A DNA stretch of 7,790 nt, from contig CAMGET010000052.1 in NCBI GenBank assembly GCA_946055175.1, forward strand, positions 1 to 7,790, written 5' to 3'. The notes under the pieces were generated by a model. The model searched no databases, was not told the origin of the DNA, and worked only from the letters and a program-made list of their open reading frames with translations. This DNA comes from an uncultured Roseburia sp. (GTDB lineage: Bacteria > Bacillota > Clostridia > Lachnospirales > Lachnospiraceae). Position 1 is the stretch's first letter. Every line of letters begins with the position of its first letter. This document shows, piece by piece, positions 5,899 through 7,790 of the stretch. The position numbers were made by a program, and so were the translations under genes.

Positions 5899-6495
5899 TT
5901 ATAATTCAGTTCGTCCCTCAAGGGCACGAAGCAATGTTACTTCATCAATATATTCCAAATCTCCGCCAACCGGGACTCCACTGGCAATTCGCGTAACCTT
6001 GATACCGGTTGGTTTAATCAGCTTGCTGATATACATCGCCGTTGTCTCTCCCTCTAAGCTGGAGTTGGTGGCAATAATTACTTCATCTACATCCTACTGC
6101 AGGAGCTTTAGGAGTTGCTTTAGCTTGATGTCATTCGGTGCGATACCAAGCATCGGTGATATCGCCCCATGCAATACATGATAAACACCATCGTATTTCT
6201 GTGTTTTCTCATAAGCCACCTGGTCTCTGGTATTCTCAACCACCATAATGACCTTATGGTTTCTCGACTGGTCGCGGCAGATTGGGCAAACCTCTTCATC
6301 TGTCAGTGTGAAGCATTCATTGCAGTATCGCACATTGTGCTTCGCATCTATAATCGCATCCGACAAAGCCTTCACTTTTTCTTCCGGCATATTTAAAATA
6401 TGAAATGCCAGTCTTTGGGCCGTTTTTGCGCCAATCCCGGGTAAATCCGCCAATTCTGCTATTAGTCTGCTAATCTGGCTGCTATATAAATCCAT
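5899..6495 (-). pseudogene. recR: recR, recombination protein RecR, interrupted by an in-frame TAG
   Basis: RecR acts with RecF and RecO to load RecA on gapped DNA. Visible parts: a helix-hairpin-helix (LADLPGIGAKTAQRLA, 16-30), a four-Cys zinc finger (Cys58, Cys61, Cys70, Cys73) and a Toprim domain from about residue 80. Codon 134 is TAG (6094-6096), between LLKLLQ and [12 protein letters not shown]. The frame then continues for 64 codons without another lesion, through the RecR signature [31 protein letters not shown] end, to TAA at 5899. Counting the TAG, the length is 198 codons, the usual RecR size. A single base change from CAG, AAG or GAG would produce it. The ATG at 6495 is chosen because it matches the family start and lies downstream of the likely promoter; GTG at 6528 is an alternative. 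It heads an operon with tktN and tktC. A sequencing error is as likely as a true mutation. Confidence 0.9.
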
Positions 6496-6530
6496 TCTGA
6501 CAACCACGCCTTTCTTCCCCATTCCCACTT

Positions 6531-6559
6531 ATATTACTTGAAATCCCCGCTTTTTACAA
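6531..6559 (-). promoter_or_regulatory. Likely promoter of recR-tktN-tktC
   Basis: On the minus strand TTGTAA (6554-6559) and TAATAT (6531-6536) are separated by 17 bp. Transcription would start near 6524, just below the alternative GTG start at 6528, which supports the ATG at 6495 for recR. It means recR has its own promoter and does not rely on ybaB read-through. Confidence 0.5.
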
Positions 6560-6576
6560 GGACCATTTTCCTTTTA

Positions 6577-6605
6577 TTGCATTTTCGGCAAAAATATCCT
6601 ATTCT
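6577..6605 (+). promoter_or_regulatory. Possible promoter of the DUF6062-like gene
   Basis: TTGCAT (6577-6582) and TATTCT (6600-6605) are 17 bp apart, placing a start near 6612, some 30 bp before the ATG. Both boxes are imperfect. It is back-to-back with the recR promoter, with about 17 bp between the two -35 boxes. Confidence 0.4.
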
Positions 6606-6641
6606 AATAAGGAAAGACAAGAAAGGGTTGGTAAATTTACT

Positions 6642-7409
6642 ATGAAAGAAAACATTGCAACCATTCCTCTTATGGATGCTTTTCATGCAGAGGATGAATG
6701 CCCATTTTGTAATCTGGAGCGAAAAGCCGAGCAGCATGCGATTTCTTTTATCTTAGGTTCTGCATATATGGAAGATGATATTCGCGAACAGACAGATAAA
6801 CTTGGATTCTGCCGCCATCATTTCAAGATGATGTATGACTATGGAAACCGCCTTGGCAACGCACTTATTTTGAGCACGCATCTTCGCAAAATAAACCAAG
6901 AGCTTTCCGAGGAGTTGAAAAAATTTACGCCCGGAAAGTCTTCACTTATGACACGATTTAAGAAGACGGACGTAAAGGAAAATATGCCCAAAACGGAATT
7001 GGGCAGCTGGCTCTACGAAAAGGAGCACACCTGCTATGTCTGCAATCACTTCGAAAGTATTTACGGACGTTATCTGGATACGTTTTTCAGTTTATATAAG
7101 AAGGATTATGAATTCCGTGATTTGTTTTTGTCTGGAAAAGGATTTTGTCTGCCACACTTCCGTGACCTCATCGAAGCTGCCGAAAACAAACTGACTGATG
7201 CGGAGAAAAAAGAGTTCTATCCGGCAGTCTTTCAACTCATGCAGGATAACATGGAACGTCTTCAAAAGGAAGTCGAATGGTTTGTGGAGAAAAATGACTA
7301 TCGCAATAACGATAAAGACTGGGGGAATTCTGCAGACAGTATCCAAAGGGGCATGCAAAAATGTAATGGTGGCTATCCGGCAGACCCGATATTTAAGGCG
7401 AAGCTGTAG
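6642..7409 (+). CDS. DUF6062-like protein with two CxxC...GFCxxH modules
   Basis: A 255-residue soluble protein with no signal peptide or membrane helix, the only plus-strand gene here. It resembles the DUF6062 family of Lachnospiraceae, whose function I do not know. It contains the same Cys/His module twice: Cys20-x2-Cys23, then 33 residues, then GFCRHHF (Cys57, His60); and Cys131-x2-Cys134, then 34 residues, then GFCLPHF (Cys169, His172). Four ligands per module suggest two zinc sites or paired redox cysteines; a duplication origin is inference. The C-terminal part is helical and charged and ends in DYRN...WGNS. The ATG lacks a good ribosome site: AAAGGG lies 14 nt upstream, so weak translation is possible. 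It has its own possible promoter and a terminator behind it, so it is a single-gene unit placed between recR and ybaB. Confidence 0.75.
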   Translation: MKENIATIPLMDAFHAEDECPFCNLERKAEQHAISFILGSAYMEDDIREQTDKLGFCRHHFKMMYDYGNRLGNALILSTHLRKINQELSEELKKFTPGKSSLMTRFKKTDVKENMPKTELGSWLYEKEHTCYVCNHFESIYGRYLDTFFSLYKKDYEFRDLFLSGKGFCLPHFRDLIEAAENKLTDAEKKEFYPAVFQLMQDNMERLQKEVEWFVEKNDYRNNDKDWGNSADSIQRGMQKCNGGYPADPIFKAKL

Positions 7410-7420
7410 AACGTGTACCG

Positions 7421-7434
7421 CTAGGCGCACCTAG
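7421..7434. repeat. Small perfect inverted repeat CTAGG/CCTAG
   Basis: CTAGG, a 4-nt loop CGCA, then CCTAG, located 12 bp after the stop codon of the DUF6062-like gene and 4 bp before the main terminator hairpin. It has no T-tract on the plus strand. It may be an accessory hairpin of the termination region; nothing else supports a role. Confidence 0.4.
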
Positions 7435-7438
7435 TAAA

Positions 7439-7476
7439 AAGGCTAAGTTTTCCGCATTGACGGACTACTTAGCCTT
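7439..7476. terminator. Bidirectional terminator between convergent genes
   Basis: A perfect 10-bp stem (AAGGCTAAGT at 7439-7448 with ACTTAGCCTT at 7467-7476) carries an inner 4-bp stem (TCCG/CGGA, 7451-7464). On the plus strand CTTTTCTTTTTCTT follows; on the minus strand TTTTTA follows. It lies between the end of the plus-strand DUF6062-like gene (7409) and the end of minus-strand ybaB (7489) and probably stops transcription from both. Confidence 0.88.
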
Positions 7477-7488
7477 CTTTTCTTTTTC

Positions 7489-7790
7489 TTAGAACATTCC
7501 ACCCATGCCGCCGGTGAACTTCGCCATCTGGCTCTGGCTTTCCTCGTCTAATTTGCGGAATGCCTCATTTGCTGCTGCCATGATTAAATCTTCTAACATT
7601 TCTACATCATCCGGATCCACTACTTCCGGGTCGAGTTTTACCTTTTTAATTTCATGTTTTCCGGTAACTGTGATTTCAACAGCACCACCGCCTGCAGTTG
7701 CTGTTACTTCTTTTTCTTCTAACTCTTTCTGTGCTTCTTCCATCTGACGCTGCATGCGCTGTGCCTGTTTCATCAGATTATTCATATTTC
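7489..7790 (-). CDS. ybaB: YbaB/EbfC family nucleoid-associated protein (probably 5'-partial)
   Basis: A small DNA-binding protein of the YbaB/EbfC family, which forms dimers, binds DNA with little sequence specificity and associates with the nucleoid. The family features are an N-terminal helix (LMKQAQRMQRQMEEAQKELEE), then a strand region with VTATAGGGAVEITVTGKHEI, then a helix (LEDLIMAAANEAFRKL) and a Gly/Met-rich tail (GGMGGMF). An ATG at 7785 gives 98 residues. The reading frame stays open upstream with AAT (Asn) before that ATG, fitting the common '...GNMNNLMKQAQ' arrangement. Family members are usually 100-115 residues, so the true start probably lies beyond the right edge. In many Firmicutes the gene stands between dnaX and recR; dnaX may lie just outside. 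Confidence 0.92.
   Translation of the reverse strand, partial: NMNNLMKQAQRMQRQMEEAQKELEEKEVTATAGGGAVEITVTGKHEIKKVKLDPEVVDPDDVEMLEDLIMAAANEAFRKLDEESQSQMAKFTGGMGGMF

Noticed and set aside
6094..6096. General reassignment of TAG to a sense codon as the explanation for the recR stop
   Set aside because: At least four other genes in the window end in TAG at sensible family lengths, so TAG is a working stop codon here.
5654..6181. A 175-codon plus-strand frame across the tktN-recR junction
   Set aside because: It is antisense to two well-recognised genes and has no protein-like features of its own.
6496..6528. A longer RecR starting with GTG at 6528
   Set aside because: The family start (MDLYSSQISRLI-like) fits the ATG at 6495, and the predicted transcript begins near 6524, inside the extension. 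It is not fully excluded because the ribosome site of ATG 6495 is weak.
7092..7430. A 112-codon minus-strand frame opposite the DUF6062-like gene
   Set aside because: It is a shadow: the plus-strand gene has the conserved Cys/His modules and a terminator behind it.

Overview
The window looks like a low-GC Gram-positive anaerobe of the Clostridia, most likely a member of the Lachnospiraceae. The evidence is the 5' end of a 16S rRNA gene of that type (about 264 nt at the left edge), a transketolase split into two subunit genes, the ybaB/recR neighbourhood, and two families (DUF5711-like and DUF6062-like) that I associate with this group. Genus cannot be set from this fragment.

Layout from left to right. 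Positions 1-264 are the start of 16S rRNA on the minus strand. Positions 265-779 hold its control region: two tandem minus-strand promoters with the same geometry (TTGACA, 17 bp, TATTAT), an A-tract UP-like element, and a leader with a run of perfect small stem-loops and boxA-like repeats. Positions 710-753 form the terminator of the next operon. Positions 780-3967 are a minus-strand envelope operon read in the order LysM membrane protein, DUF5711-like membrane-anchored beta protein, CvpA-family membrane protein. Positions 4065-4096 are a terminator. Positions 4109-6495 are a second minus-strand operon, read recR, tktN, tktC. Positions 6642-7409 carry a lone plus-strand gene for a DUF6062-like double-Cys/His protein. 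A terminator likely to work in both directions (7439-7476) separates it from ybaB/ebfC, which runs off the right edge.

The two most notable points are these. First, recR carries one in-frame TAG at codon 134 of 198. Everything downstream, including the conserved C-terminal RecR signature and the normal stop, is intact, so this is either a very recent nonsense mutation or a base error. Second, the cytoplasmic half of the LysM protein looks like a JAMM/MPN-fold domain that has lost the metal-binding Glu, His, His and Asp. It would be a pseudo-enzyme or scaffold domain joined through one membrane helix to an external peptidoglycan-binding domain, encoded with a beta-propeller-like protein and a CvpA protein.

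Functionally the window combines ribosome synthesis, an uncharacterised cell-envelope module, recombinational repair (RecR), the non-oxidative pentose phosphate pathway (split transketolase) and a nucleoid-associated protein (YbaB). No CRISPR array, tRNA, insertion sequence or phage gene was seen.
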